Source: Betaproteobacteria bacterium (GTDB lineage: Bacteria > Pseudomonadota > Gammaproteobacteria > Burkholderiales > JAEUOS01). From it: DNA of 64,000 bases. Location: the NCBI GenBank assembly GCA_028292405.1, contig JAQGMJ010000011.1, forward strand, positions 36,230 to 100,229, read 5' to 3'. The position numbers were made by a program, and so were the translations under genes. Under the pieces are notes generated by a model. The model did no database searches and was not told the DNA's origin. It saw only the letters and a list, made by a program, of their open reading frames with translations. Positions within the stretch are counted from its first letter, which is position 1. Each line of letters starts with the position of its first letter. Of this stretch, positions 36,554 to 44,609 are shown in pieces.

Positions 36554-37789
36554 ATGTCGCAAACCGCTTCTTCTCAACCCGCCGCCTCGTCCGCCACTCC
36601 CTTGCCTCTGGCCGGCCTCAAGGTGCTGGAACTCGGCCAGTTGATCGCTGGCCCCTTCGCCGCGCGCACCCTTGCAGACTTCGGCGCCGAAGTGATCAAG
36701 ATCGAGCCGCCCGGCGCGGGCGACCCGCTGCGCAAATGGCGCATGCTGCGCGACGGCACCTCAGTCTGGTGGCACGCGCAGTCGCGCAACAAGCAGTCGC
36801 TGGCGCTGGACCTGCGGCAGCCCGAGGGCCAGGCCCTGGCGCGCGAGCTCGCCGTGCAGGCCGACGTGCTGATCGAAAATTTCCGCCCTGGCACCCTGGA
36901 AGGCTGGGGCTTGGGCTACGATGAACTGGCGCGCGACAACCCCGGCCTGGTCATGCTGCGCATCTCCGGCTACGGCCAGACCGGTCCCTACCGCGACCGT
37001 CCCGGCTTCGGCGTGATCGGCGAGGCAATGGGCGGCCTGCGCCACCTCACCGGGGAGCCGGGCCGGGTGCCGGTGCGCGTCGGCGTCTCCATCGGCGACA
37101 CCCTTGCCGGGCTGCACGGCGTGATTGGCGTGCTCACCGCCCTGCACCACCGCAACGTCAACGGCGGGCGGGGGCAGGTGGTGGATGTGGCACTGTACGA
37201 ATCGGTATTCAACGTGATGGAGTCGCTGATTCCCGAGTACAGCGCCTTCGGCACGGTGCGCGAGCCCGCCGGCAGCGCCCTGCCCGGCATCGCCCCCTCC
37301 AACGCCTATCGCTGCGCCGACGGCGGCTATGCGCTGATCGCCGGCAATGGCGACAGCATCTTCAAGCGCCTGATGCGCCTGATCGAACGCGAAGACCTGG
37401 CGGCCGACCCGGCGCTGGCGCATAACGATGGCCGTGTCGCGGATGTGGAGGGCCTCGACATCGCCATCGGCGCATGGACCGCGCAACATTCGCTCGATGA
37501 GGTCTTGCGGCAGCTTGACGAGGCCAAGGTTCCCGCCGGTCGCGTCTATACCGCCGCCGACATCGCGCACGATCCGCACTACGCAGCGCGCGAGATGATC
37601 CAGCGCCAGGACACCTTCGACGGCCACAGCCTCGACGTGCCGGGCATCGTGCCCAAGCTTTCCGCCACCCCGGGACGCATAGCCGCACGCGCTCCCGCTC
37701 TTGGCGAGCAGACCGACGCGGTGCTGGCGAAACTCGGCGTGGACGCCGCGCGCACCGCGCAACTGCGTCAATCCGGAGTCATTGCATGA
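36554..37789 (+). CDS. Class III CoA-transferase (CaiB/BaiF family)
   Basis: A 411-residue CoA-transferase that moves CoA between carboxylic acids through an aspartyl-CoA thioester. The opening LAGLKVLELGQLIAGPFAARTLADFGAEVIKIEPP is typical (residues 19-53), as are VLIENFRPG and ISGYGQTGPYRDRPGFG. The catalytic Asp is retained in GVSIGDTLAGLHG (residue about 182). ATG 36554 was chosen because the family begins there. It overlaps the next gene, an HMG-CoA lyase-like gene, by 4 bases (ATGA), so it probably makes the CoA ester which that lyase cleaves. Confidence 0.93.
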   Translation: MSQTASSQPAASSATPLPLAGLKVLELGQLIAGPFAARTLADFGAEVIKIEPPGAGDPLRKWRMLRDGTSVWWHAQSRNKQSLALDLRQPEGQALARELAVQADVLIENFRPGTLEGWGLGYDELARDNPGLVMLRISGYGQTGPYRDRPGFGVIGEAMGGLRHLTGEPGRVPVRVGVSIGDTLAGLHGVIGVLTALHHRNVNGGRGQVVDVALYESVFNVMESLIPEYSAFGTVREPAGSALPGIAPSNAYRCADGGYALIAGNGDSIFKRLMRLIEREDLAADPALAHNDGRVADVEGLDIAIGAWTAQHSLDEVLRQLDEAKVPAGRVYTAADIAHDPHYAAREMIQRQDTFDGHSLDVPGIVPKLSATPGRIAARAPALGEQTDAVLAKLGVDAARTAQLRQSGVIA

Positions 37790-38748
37790 ACGGCAAGCGT
37801 ATTTATATGCAGGAAGTCGCCACCCGCGACGGTTTCCAGATCGAACAGCAGTTCATCCCCACCGACGACAAGATCGCGCTGATCGATGCCCTGTCGCAGG
37901 CTGGCTACGCGAAAATCGAAGTGACCTCGTTCACCTCTCCCAGCGCGATCCCCGCCTTGCGCGACGCCGACGAGTTGATGGCCCGCATCGCCCGCGTCCC
38001 CGGCGTGGTCTACACCGTGCTGGTGCCGAACGCCCGTGGCGCCGAGCGCGCGATGGCCGCGCGCGCCGACGAATTCAACCTGGTGATGTCGGTGAGCGAA
38101 ACCCACAACATCGCCAACCTGCGCATGACCCGCGAGCAATCGTATCAAGGGCTGAAGAGCGTGATCGATGCGGCGCGCGGCACCGAGGTGGCGATCAACG
38201 TCTCTCTCTCCACCAGTTTCGGCTGCCCGATGGAAGGTCCGGTCGCGCACACGGAAGTGCTGGCCTGGGCAGACCGCTTCGCGCAACTCGATGTGCGCGG
38301 CGTCACCCTATGCGACACCACCGGCATGGCCGACCCGCGAGCAGCCTATGAGCTGACCCATGCCTTCAAGGCGCGCTTTCCTCAACTCGAACTCACGCTG
38401 CACTTTCACAACACCCGCGGCATGGGCGGCGCCAATGTGCTGACGGCCATCGAGGCCGGGGCCAACCGCTTCGACGCTTCGCTCGGCGGCCTGGGCGGCT
38501 GCCCCTACGCGCCCGGCGCCACCGGCAACATCTGTACCGAAGACACGGCCCATATGCTCGACGCCATGGGCTACGACACCGGCCTCATGCTGGACCGCGT
38601 GATCGCCGCCGCCCGGCAACTGCCGGCGCTGATCGGCCACGACATTCCCGGCCAGGTCGCCAAGGCCGGCCTGATCGCCGAACGCCACGCCCCACCGGCC
38701 GATTTCGCCGCCATTCGCGAGCGTGCGCTGGCGCGCGAGGCGCAATAA
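37786..38748 (+). CDS. Hydroxymethylglutaryl-CoA lyase-like enzyme
   Basis: A 320-residue DRE-TIM metallolyase. EVATRDGFQIE holds the catalytic Arg-Asp, LTLHFHNTRGMGGAN the metal-binding HxH, and LGGLGGCPYAPGATGNICTED the signature Cys loop of HMG-CoA lyases. HMG-CoA lyase yields acetoacetate and acetyl-CoA; many bacterial paralogues next to CaiB transferases act on related 3-hydroxy-acyl-CoA esters such as citramalyl-CoA, so the substrate is open. Its start overlaps the CoA-transferase stop. A Bug receptor follows 51 bases downstream. Confidence 0.91.
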   Translation: MNGKRIYMQEVATRDGFQIEQQFIPTDDKIALIDALSQAGYAKIEVTSFTSPSAIPALRDADELMARIARVPGVVYTVLVPNARGAERAMAARADEFNLVMSVSETHNIANLRMTREQSYQGLKSVIDAARGTEVAINVSLSTSFGCPMEGPVAHTEVLAWADRFAQLDVRGVTLCDTTGMADPRAAYELTHAFKARFPQLELTLHFHNTRGMGGANVLTAIEAGANRFDASLGGLGGCPYAPGATGNICTEDTAHMLDAMGYDTGLMLDRVIAAARQLPALIGHDIPGQVAKAGLIAERHAPPADFAAIRERALAREAQ

Positions 38749-38799
38749 GCGCTTTTTGTTTTTGGCCTCAGCAGGCCATACCAACCACAAACAGGAGAC

Positions 38800-39771
38800 A
38801 TGATGACCCTCAAGCCCCTCTTCGGCCTCTTGGCCGCGCTCGGCCTCGCCCACGCCGCCGTAGCTGCCGATGCCTACCCGTCGCATCCCATCACCATGGT
38901 GGTGCCGACTTCGCCCGGCGGCACCACCGACTTCACCGCGCGCCTGCTGGCCGACCCGCTGTCAAAAGCCCTGGGCCAGGCCATCGTGATCGACAACCGC
39001 CCTGGCGCCGCCGGCAACATCGGCACTCAACTGGTAGCGCGGGCAAAGAACGACGGCTACACCCTGCTGCTGCAATACTCGGGCTACCACGTCGGCAACC
39101 CGGCGCTGTTCAAGCAACTCACATGGCACCCGATCAGCGATTTCGCGCCGGTCGCAAACGTGATCTCCGCGCCGCAGGTGGTAGCGGTGCCGGCGAGCCT
39201 TCCGGTGAAAAACCTCAAGGACCTGGTGGCGCTGGCGAAGACGCGCAAGGACAAGCTGAACTTCGCCTCTTCCGGCAACGGCTCGATCCAGCACATTGCC
39301 GGCGAGATGCTGGCGCAGATCGCCGGTGCGCCCATGGTCCACGTACCCTACAAGGGCACCGGCCCGGCGATGACCGACCTGCTGGCCGGCACCGTCGACA
39401 TGTTCATCACCACGCCGCCGCCACTGGTGGGCTATATCGCAAACGGCCGCCTGAAAGGCCTGGCGGTGACCGGACGCAAGCGCCTGGACTCGATGCCGAA
39501 TGTACCGACCTCAGCCGAGGCAGGCTACCCCTCGTTCCAGGTCGAGTCCTGGTTCGGCGTACTGGCGCCTGCCGGCACGCCGCCGGAAATCGTCAACCGC
39601 TTGTCGGCGGAGATCAAGAAAATCGCGGACTCGGAAAACTTTCGCAAGCAGGCAGTCGAACAAGGCGCGGAATCGACCTATATGAACCCGCCGGAATTCA
39701 CCAGCTTCATCAAGGGTGAACTGGTGAAGTGGGACAAGGTAATCAAGGCGGCAAATATTTCGCTGGACTGA
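38800..39771 (+). CDS. Bug family (TctC-type) tripartite tricarboxylate solute receptor
   Basis: A 323-residue periplasmic receptor with a signal peptide (LFGLLAALGLAHAAVAADA). YPSHPITMVVPTSPGGTTDFTARLL (given as a region), VIDNRPGAAGNIGT, HVPYKGTGPAMTDLLAG and LPVKNLKDLVALAK are Bug-family hallmarks; the PGG-x-D and DNRPGAAGNIG loops bind the carboxylates. GGAGA precedes ATG 38800. It follows the CoA-transferase/lyase pair, so its ligand may be their substrate. Its TctA/TctB membrane partners are not in the window, as is common for Bug receptors. Confidence 0.94.
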   Translation: MMTLKPLFGLLAALGLAHAAVAADAYPSHPITMVVPTSPGGTTDFTARLLADPLSKALGQAIVIDNRPGAAGNIGTQLVARAKNDGYTLLLQYSGYHVGNPALFKQLTWHPISDFAPVANVISAPQVVAVPASLPVKNLKDLVALAKTRKDKLNFASSGNGSIQHIAGEMLAQIAGAPMVHVPYKGTGPAMTDLLAGTVDMFITTPPPLVGYIANGRLKGLAVTGRKRLDSMPNVPTSAEAGYPSFQVESWFGVLAPAGTPPEIVNRLSAEIKKIADSENFRKQAVEQGAESTYMNPPEFTSFIKGELVKWDKVIKAANISLD

Positions 39772-39822
39772 GCGCTGCCGGCGCTGCCGCTAGACCGGGC
39801 GGCTGCGTCCTTGAACGCCTCC

Positions 39823-40275
39823 TCATTGCGGACGGCGTTTTACCACCAGGTTGCCGACCGAGATTTGCACCGCTTCGTCGGCCTGGTTAAAAGTGGTGGT
39901 GCGCATTTTCAGCATGCCTTGTTCGGGACGCGATTTGGAGGGGCGCACTTCCAGCACCTCGACTTCCACGCGCAACTCGTCCCCCGGGCGCACCGGCTTG
40001 GGCCAGCGCAACTCGTCGAAGCCGGCGCCGATAATGCCGCCGGCCGGCTTGAGCTCGCTTTCCACCAGCAGGCGCATGGTCAGTGCCGCCGTGTGCCAGC
40101 CGCTGGCGGCCAGGCCGCGGAACAAGGTGGCCTGCGCGGCCTCCTCATCGAGGTGAAACGGCTGCGGGTCGAACTCGGCGGCGAAGCTCTTGACCCGTGC
40201 CGGGTCGAGCTTCAGGCGGCCGGAGCTGTACTTCTGCCCGACCGCGTAGTCTTCGAGATAACGCCCGCCGCTCAT
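39823..40275 (-). CDS. MaoC-like hotdog dehydratase
   Basis: A 150-residue MaoC/(R)-hydratase hotdog protein. SFAAEFDPQPFHLDEEAA holds the catalytic Asp-His (FD-P-FH), followed by FRGLAASGWHTAALTMRL and GIIGAGFDELRWPKPVRPGDEL. Such enzymes hydrate enoyl-CoA esters, and MaoC proteins acting on mesaconyl- or itaconyl-CoA are close relatives. AAAGGAGC precedes ATG 40275, which overlaps the MATE stop (ATGA); the longer frame upstream is MATE DNA. It converges on the Bug receptor gene and may belong functionally to the CoA-transferase/lyase set. Confidence 0.9.
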   Translation of the reverse strand: MSGGRYLEDYAVGQKYSSGRLKLDPARVKSFAAEFDPQPFHLDEEAAQATLFRGLAASGWHTAALTMRLLVESELKPAGGIIGAGFDELRWPKPVRPGDELRVEVEVLEVRPSKSRPEQGMLKMRTTTFNQADEAVQISVGNLVVKRRPQ

Positions 40276-41717
40276 GATCCAGCTCCTTTGGGCGCCAGCC
40301 CCCGGGATACGCGCAGCCAGGCCACCGGGCCGAACCACGAACCGCCCGCCACCGCCGCGGCGTTGATCAGGCCGAAGGCGGTGAGCGCCAGGCTTTGTAC
40401 CAGAAATATCTGCAACAGGCCGCCGCCGAAATGCAGGGCCAGCCAGCCGCCGATCACGGCGATGGCCAGGCGCACCACGTTGGCGGTAAGCGGCCAGAGC
40501 AAACGGCCCGCGCCTTGCGAAGCGAAGTACAAGGCCATCGCCAGGCCGAGCATGCCGTAGAAGGGGCCAACGGTGCGAAGATAGGTCGCACCGGTGTCGA
40601 GCATCGCCGGCGCGGTGTCGAACAGCGAAAGCCAGGCGCGCGGGAATAACGCGGCGGCGATGCCGATCGTCTCGGTGAGCCCTACTGAAATAGCAGCACC
40701 AATCCACGCCGCTTTCAGCGCCCGTTCGCGCTTGCCCGCGCCGATGTTGGTGCCAACCATCGCCACCAGCGGGCCGCCGAGGCCGAACACCAGCGGAATC
40801 ATCATGTACTCCAGGCGCGTGCCGGTGCCGTAGCCCGCGATCGCCGCCGGACCCCAGTGGCCGACGTAGGCGGTGCCTATCATGATGGTCAGGTTGGTCG
40901 ACACCGTCACCAGCGCCGCCACCAGGCCGACGCGCAGGATGTCGCTGAACAGCGGCCAGCGCAGGCGCGCGTCACGCAAGGTAGGCTTGATCACGCTGCG
41001 CCCGGACCAGAGGTAATAACCCAGCACCAGGCTGCCGATGAAGTAATAAAGCAGCAGCGCTACCGCGCCACCGACGATGCCCAGCGCGGGAAATGGTCCG
41101 ATGCCGAAAATCAGCATCGGCGAGACCGGCACCAGCAGCACCGTGCCGATGCAGATGACGTTGGCCGGCACCGTCATGTTGCCGGTGCCGCGGATCGCCG
41201 CCGCCAACGAGTTGAATAGCCACACCAGCACCACGCCCATGAACACGCAGTTGGAATACGTGAGCGCTGCCGCCAGCGAGGCGCCGCTGCCGCCCATCGC
41301 CGCGTACAGGTAACGCCCGCCGCCCAGCACCAGCGCCATGAAGAAAAAGCCGAAGCCCAGGGCAATCACCAGCGCATGCATCACCAGGGCGCTGGCGTCG
41401 GCGCGCCGGCCGCCGCCCAGGGCCCGCGCGATCGCCGAGGAGATGCCGCCGCCCATGGCCCCACCGGACATCATTTGCATCAGCATGATCACCGGGAACA
41501 CCAGGGCCACGCCCGCCAGTGCGTCGGTACCCAGCTTGCCGATGAAATAGGTTTCGATCAGGCCGGAGGCAGCCTGCGCCAACATCACCAGCACATTGGG
41601 GCCGGCCATGCGCAACAGGGTGCCGGCGATCGGCCCTTCGAGCAGGGCCTTGGTGCGCGGGTCCATCGTGGCGCTTTTGCCGGCGGGCGCGGTTTCCGGT
41701 TTGCTGGGGGCGGACAT
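40272..41717 (-). CDS. MATE family efflux transporter
   Basis: A 481-residue MATE exporter with about 12 membrane spans, using a cation gradient to export drugs or metabolites. IAGTLLRMAGPNVLVMLAQAA (part), LIETYFIGKLGTDALAGVAL, GGGISSAIARALGGGRR and LVAMVGTNIGAGKRERAL are family motifs in the expected two-lobe order. ATG 41717 follows GGAAAGG at 9 bases. The gene has its own promoter with two operator-like palindromes and is translationally coupled to the MaoC gene. Confidence 0.92.
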   Translation of the reverse strand: MSAPSKPETAPAGKSATMDPRTKALLEGPIAGTLLRMAGPNVLVMLAQAASGLIETYFIGKLGTDALAGVALVFPVIMLMQMMSGGAMGGGISSAIARALGGGRRADASALVMHALVIALGFGFFFMALVLGGGRYLYAAMGGSGASLAAALTYSNCVFMGVVLVWLFNSLAAAIRGTGNMTVPANVICIGTVLLVPVSPMLIFGIGPFPALGIVGGAVALLLYYFIGSLVLGYYLWSGRSVIKPTLRDARLRWPLFSDILRVGLVAALVTVSTNLTIMIGTAYVGHWGPAAIAGYGTGTRLEYMMIPLVFGLGGPLVAMVGTNIGAGKRERALKAAWIGAAISVGLTETIGIAAALFPRAWLSLFDTAPAMLDTGATYLRTVGPFYGMLGLAMALYFASQGAGRLLWPLTANVVRLAIAVIGGWLALHFGGGLLQIFLVQSLALTAFGLINAAAVAGGSWFGPVAWLRVSRGLAPKGAGS

Positions 41718-41772
41718 GAATGCCTTTCCGTTATGCAACAACGGCTTGAAGAGCACATTCCAGCGTATTTAT

Positions 41773-41784
41773 GTGCATATGCAC
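41773..41784. promoter_or_regulatory. Palindrome GTGCATATGCAC at the MATE transcription start (operator 1)
   Basis: A perfect 12-bp palindrome covering the predicted start point of the MATE promoter. A near-identical copy lies 21 bp away (centre to centre), two helical turns, inside the promoter spacer. Confidence 0.55.
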
Positions 41785-41786
41785 TT

Positions 41787-41815
41787 ATATTAAGGGCATA
41801 TGCACATTTAGTCAA
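41787..41815 (-). promoter_or_regulatory. Promoter of the MATE-MaoC operon
   Basis: On the minus strand TTGACT (41815-41810), a 17-base spacer and TAATAT (41792-41787). The spacer holds one palindrome (41794-41805) and the start region the other (41773-41784), the classic layout for repression by a dimeric regulator. Confidence 0.55.
41794..41805. promoter_or_regulatory. Palindrome GGGCATATGCAC in the promoter spacer (operator 2)
   Basis: Matches operator 1 in 11 of 12 positions. It sits between the -35 and -10 of the MATE promoter, where a bound protein would block polymerase. Confidence 0.5.
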
Positions 41816-41867
41816 GGCACGGCAAGCCCCGCACTGCTCGGATTTGCGGCCGGAGCGGCCGCAAATC

Positions 41868-43250
41868 CTAGTTGTTCAACGCCTGGATCGGCGCCGGGAT
41901 GCGTCCGCCGCGCTGGATAAACGCCGCGCTGGAGAGCGTATGCACCGGCATGATGGGCGCACGCCCCAGCAATCCGCCGAATTCGACGCTGTCGCCGACC
42001 TTCTTGCCCGGCGCCGGGATCACTCGCACCGCGGTGGTCTTGCGGTTGATCATGCCGATGGCCGCTTCGTCGGCGATGATGGCGGCAATCGTCTCGGCCG
42101 GGGTGTCGCCGGGAATGGCAATCATGTCCAGGCCGACGGAACAGACGGCGGTCATGGCCTCCAGCTTGTCGAAGGTGAGCACACCCATTTCAGCGGACTC
42201 GATCATGCCGATGTCTTCCGACACCGGGATGAAGGCGCCGGAGAGACCGCCGACGTAGCTGGAAGCCATCGCCCCGCCCTTTTTCACCGCGTCGTTGAGC
42301 ATCGCCAGCGCAGCGGTGGAACCATGGATGCCCACGCGCTCCAGGCCCATGGCCTCAAGAATGCGCGCCACCGAATCGCCCACTGCCGGCGTCGGCGCCA
42401 GCGACAAATCGACGATGCCGAAGGGTGCGCCAAGCCGCTCGGAAGCGGTACGGCCGAATAACTCGCCCATGCGGGTGATCTTGAAGGCGGTGCGCTTGAT
42501 GATGGTGGAAAGCTCGCCGAAGTCCGCTTCGGGCGCGGCCTCGACCGCGCGCAGCACCACGCCGGGTCCGGAGACGCCGACGTTGATCACGCAGTCCGGC
42601 TCGCCGACGCCATGGAAGGCGCCGGCCATGAAGGGGTTGTCCTCTACCGCGTTGCAAAACACCACCAGCTTGGCCGCACCCAGGCCGTCGGCCGCGGCGG
42701 TACGCTGCGCGGCTTCTTTCACTACGCGGCCCATCAGGGCCACCGCGTCCATGTTCAGGCCGGACTTGGTCGAGCCGATGTTCACCGAGGCGCAGACCCG
42801 CTCGGTCTCGGCCAGCGCCTGCGGGATGGCGTTCATCAGCGCCATGTCGCCGGGCGTCGCGCCCTTGTGCACCAGGGCGGAAAAGCCGCCGATGAAATTG
42901 ACGCCGACTTCGCGCGCGGCGCGGTCCATCGCATGGGCGATTTTCAGCATCGTCTCCAACTGGTCGGCGTCGCTGGCCGCTTCGGCGACAATAGCCACCG
43001 GCGTTACCGAAATGCGCTTGTTGATGACTGGAATGCCATATTCGCGCGCGATCGCCTCGCCGGTCGCAACCAGCTTGGCGGCCTTGCGGCAGATCTTGTC
43101 GTAGGCGCGGATCGCCAGGCGCTCGGCGCTCTCGGAGGCGCAATCGCGCAGCGAGATGCCCATCGTAATCGTCCGGATGTCCAGCTTTTCCATCTGCACC
43201 ATGCGGATGGTTTCGACGATCTCCTGCGGGGAATAGCTGCTGCTGGCCAT
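41868..43250 (-). CDS. UPF0210 (DUF711, PFL family) protein
   Basis: A 460-residue UPF0210 protein of unknown biochemical function. Family stretches include [24 protein letters not shown] (part), [70 protein letters not shown] and [15 protein letters not shown]. Its fold is thought to resemble glycyl-radical-like PFL barrels, but no radical Gly motif is seen. It starts 4 bases after the ACT-domain gene; this UPF0237-UPF0210 pairing recurs widely in bacteria and archaea and suggests joint amino-acid sensing, though no ligand is established. Confidence 0.93.
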   Translation of the reverse strand: MASSSYSPQEIVETIRMVQMEKLDIRTITMGISLRDCASESAERLAIRAYDKICRKAAKLVATGEAIAREYGIPVINKRISVTPVAIVAEAASDADQLETMLKIAHAMDRAAREVGVNFIGGFSALVHKGATPGDMALMNAIPQALAETERVCASVNIGSTKSGLNMDAVALMGRVVKEAAQRTAAADGLGAAKLVVFCNAVEDNPFMAGAFHGVGEPDCVINVGVSGPGVVLRAVEAAPEADFGELSTIIKRTAFKITRMGELFGRTASERLGAPFGIVDLSLAPTPAVGDSVARILEAMGLERVGIHGSTAALAMLNDAVKKGGAMASSYVGGLSGAFIPVSEDIGMIESAEMGVLTFDKLEAMTAVCSVGLDMIAIPGDTPAETIAAIIADEAAIGMINRKTTAVRVIPAPGKKVGDSVEFGGLLGRAPIMPVHTLSSAAFIQRGGRIPAPIQALNN

Positions 43251-43254
43251 GCCG

Positions 43255-43566
43255 CTATACCCTGTGCATCAGCTTGAATACATCTTCGCGCTGGATGTCG
43301 ATTTTCAGGTTCATACCCGCGCCCTTGGCATTAAGTTGGGTCTTCAATTCCTCGAAGCTGACCTTTGCTTTGGCCAGGTCCACCATCATGATCATGACAA
43401 AAAATTCCTGCATGATCGACTGCGAGATGTCGAGGATGTTGGCGCCTGAGTCGGCCAGGATGGTGGCCACGCCGGCAATGATGCCGACCTGGTCTTCGCC
43501 AATGACGGTGACGATGGCGCGGGTTTTGGCTTCCGCCGTGTTCTTGATATCGGGTAGCTTGCTCAT
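43255..43566 (-). CDS. ACT domain-containing protein, UPF0237 family
   Basis: A 103-residue single ACT-domain protein. [33 protein letters not shown] (residues 16-48) is the first beta-alpha-beta unit, with the ligand-loop Gly in DQVGIIAG, and [14 protein letters not shown] follows. ACT domains bind amino acids or other small ligands. ATG 43566 overlaps the stop of the reductase gene (ATGA), and the UPF0210 gene begins 4 bases after its stop. It is the expected regulatory partner of UPF0210. Confidence 0.92.
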   Translation of the reverse strand: MSKLPDIKNTAEAKTRAIVTVIGEDQVGIIAGVATILADSGANILDISQSIMQEFFVMIMMVDLAKAKVSFEELKTQLNAKGAGMNLKIDIQREDVFKLMHRV

Positions 43567-44594
43567 ACGACTTTCGCCAGGTCGGCTTCGGTGGTGAAAC
43601 TGTCGGCGTAGAACTCTTCGTCCGGCAGCTGGCATTTGGCGACCAGGTCGCGCTTGGCGGAGTTGATCACCACCGGGGCGCCGCAGGCGTAGACCTGGTG
43701 GCCGGAGAGGTCGGGGAAATCATCGACCACCGCCTGATGGACGAAGCCGGTGCGGCCGCTCCAGTTGTCTTCCGGCAGCGCGTCGGAGACCACCGGGATG
43801 AACTTGATATGCGGCGCGGCCGCCTCCCAGGTCTTGCACAGGTCCATCATGTAGATGTCTTTCGGCCGGCGCCCGCCCCAGTAGAGGGTCATCGGCCGCT
43901 TGATGCCTCGGTAGAGCATGCTCTCGATCACCGCCTTGATCGGCGCAAAGCCGGTGCCGGAGGCGATAAAGACGATCGGCTTGTCCGACTCCTCGCGCAG
44001 GAAGAAGCTGCCCAGCGGGCCCTCGAAGCGCAGGATGTCGCGCTCCTTCATCTTGCTGAACACGTGGTCGGTGAAATGCCCACCCGGCAGGTGGCGGATA
44101 TGCAATTGCACGAAGGCGTCGTCGTGCGGCGCATTGGCCATTGAATAGCTGCGGCGCTTGCCGTCGCGCAAGACGAACTCGATGTATTGCCCGGCCAGGT
44201 ATTGCAGGCGCTCGTTGGCCGGCAGCTTGAGCGAAATCACCACGACGTCGTCGGCCGGGCGCTCGATGCTTTGCACGCGCGAAGGCAGCATCTTGACCTG
44301 GATGTCTTTGATGGCGCCGACTTCGCGCACTTCGATCTCCAGGTCGGAGAGCGGCTTGGCGCAGCAAAACAAGGCCATGCCCTGGGCCTTCTCGGCCACG
44401 CTCAGCACTGCCGGCGAATACTTGCCGTAGTCCACCTCGCCGCCCAGGATCTTGCCTTTGCATGAGCCGCAGGCGCCGTTGCGGCAGCCATAGGGCAGGC
44501 CGAAGCCGTTGTTGAGAGCGCCCTGCAGGACCGTTTCTTCCGGCTTGGGCTGAAACTGGTGGCCCGAAGGCCGGATGGTGACGTTGAAACTCAT
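43563..44594 (-). CDS. 2Fe-2S/FAD/NAD(P)H reductase, CDP-6-deoxy-glucoseen reductase-like
   Basis: A 343-residue electron-transfer enzyme. A plant-type [2Fe-2S] domain holds Cys37, Cys42, Cys45 and Cys77 (YGCRNGACGSCKG, FCCAKP). The FAD domain has RRSYSMAN and GGHFTDHVF, and the NAD(P) domain GTGFAPIKAVIESML and VYACGAPVV. It resembles the AscD/phenol hydroxylase reductase group, annotated in betaproteobacteria as CDP-6-deoxy-delta-3,4-glucoseen reductase, though no dideoxysugar genes are nearby. It passes electrons from NAD(P)H to an unknown acceptor. It heads a tight operon with the ACT and UPF0210 genes and starts 15 bases from a divergent gene. Confidence 0.9.
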   Translation of the reverse strand: MSFNVTIRPSGHQFQPKPEETVLQGALNNGFGLPYGCRNGACGSCKGKILGGEVDYGKYSPAVLSVAEKAQGMALFCCAKPLSDLEIEVREVGAIKDIQVKMLPSRVQSIERPADDVVVISLKLPANERLQYLAGQYIEFVLRDGKRRSYSMANAPHDDAFVQLHIRHLPGGHFTDHVFSKMKERDILRFEGPLGSFFLREESDKPIVFIASGTGFAPIKAVIESMLYRGIKRPMTLYWGGRRPKDIYMMDLCKTWEAAAPHIKFIPVVSDALPEDNWSGRTGFVHQAVVDDFPDLSGHQVYACGAPVVINSAKRDLVAKCQLPDEEFYADSFTTEADLAKVV

Positions 44595-44609
44595 GGCGGC
44601 TGTGTGAAA

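Noticed and set aside
36554..37789. CoA-transferase seemed to lack its catalytic Asp at RPGFGVIGEA
   Set aside because: The catalytic Asp of this family lies further on, and it is present in GVSIGDTLAGLHG (about residue 182).
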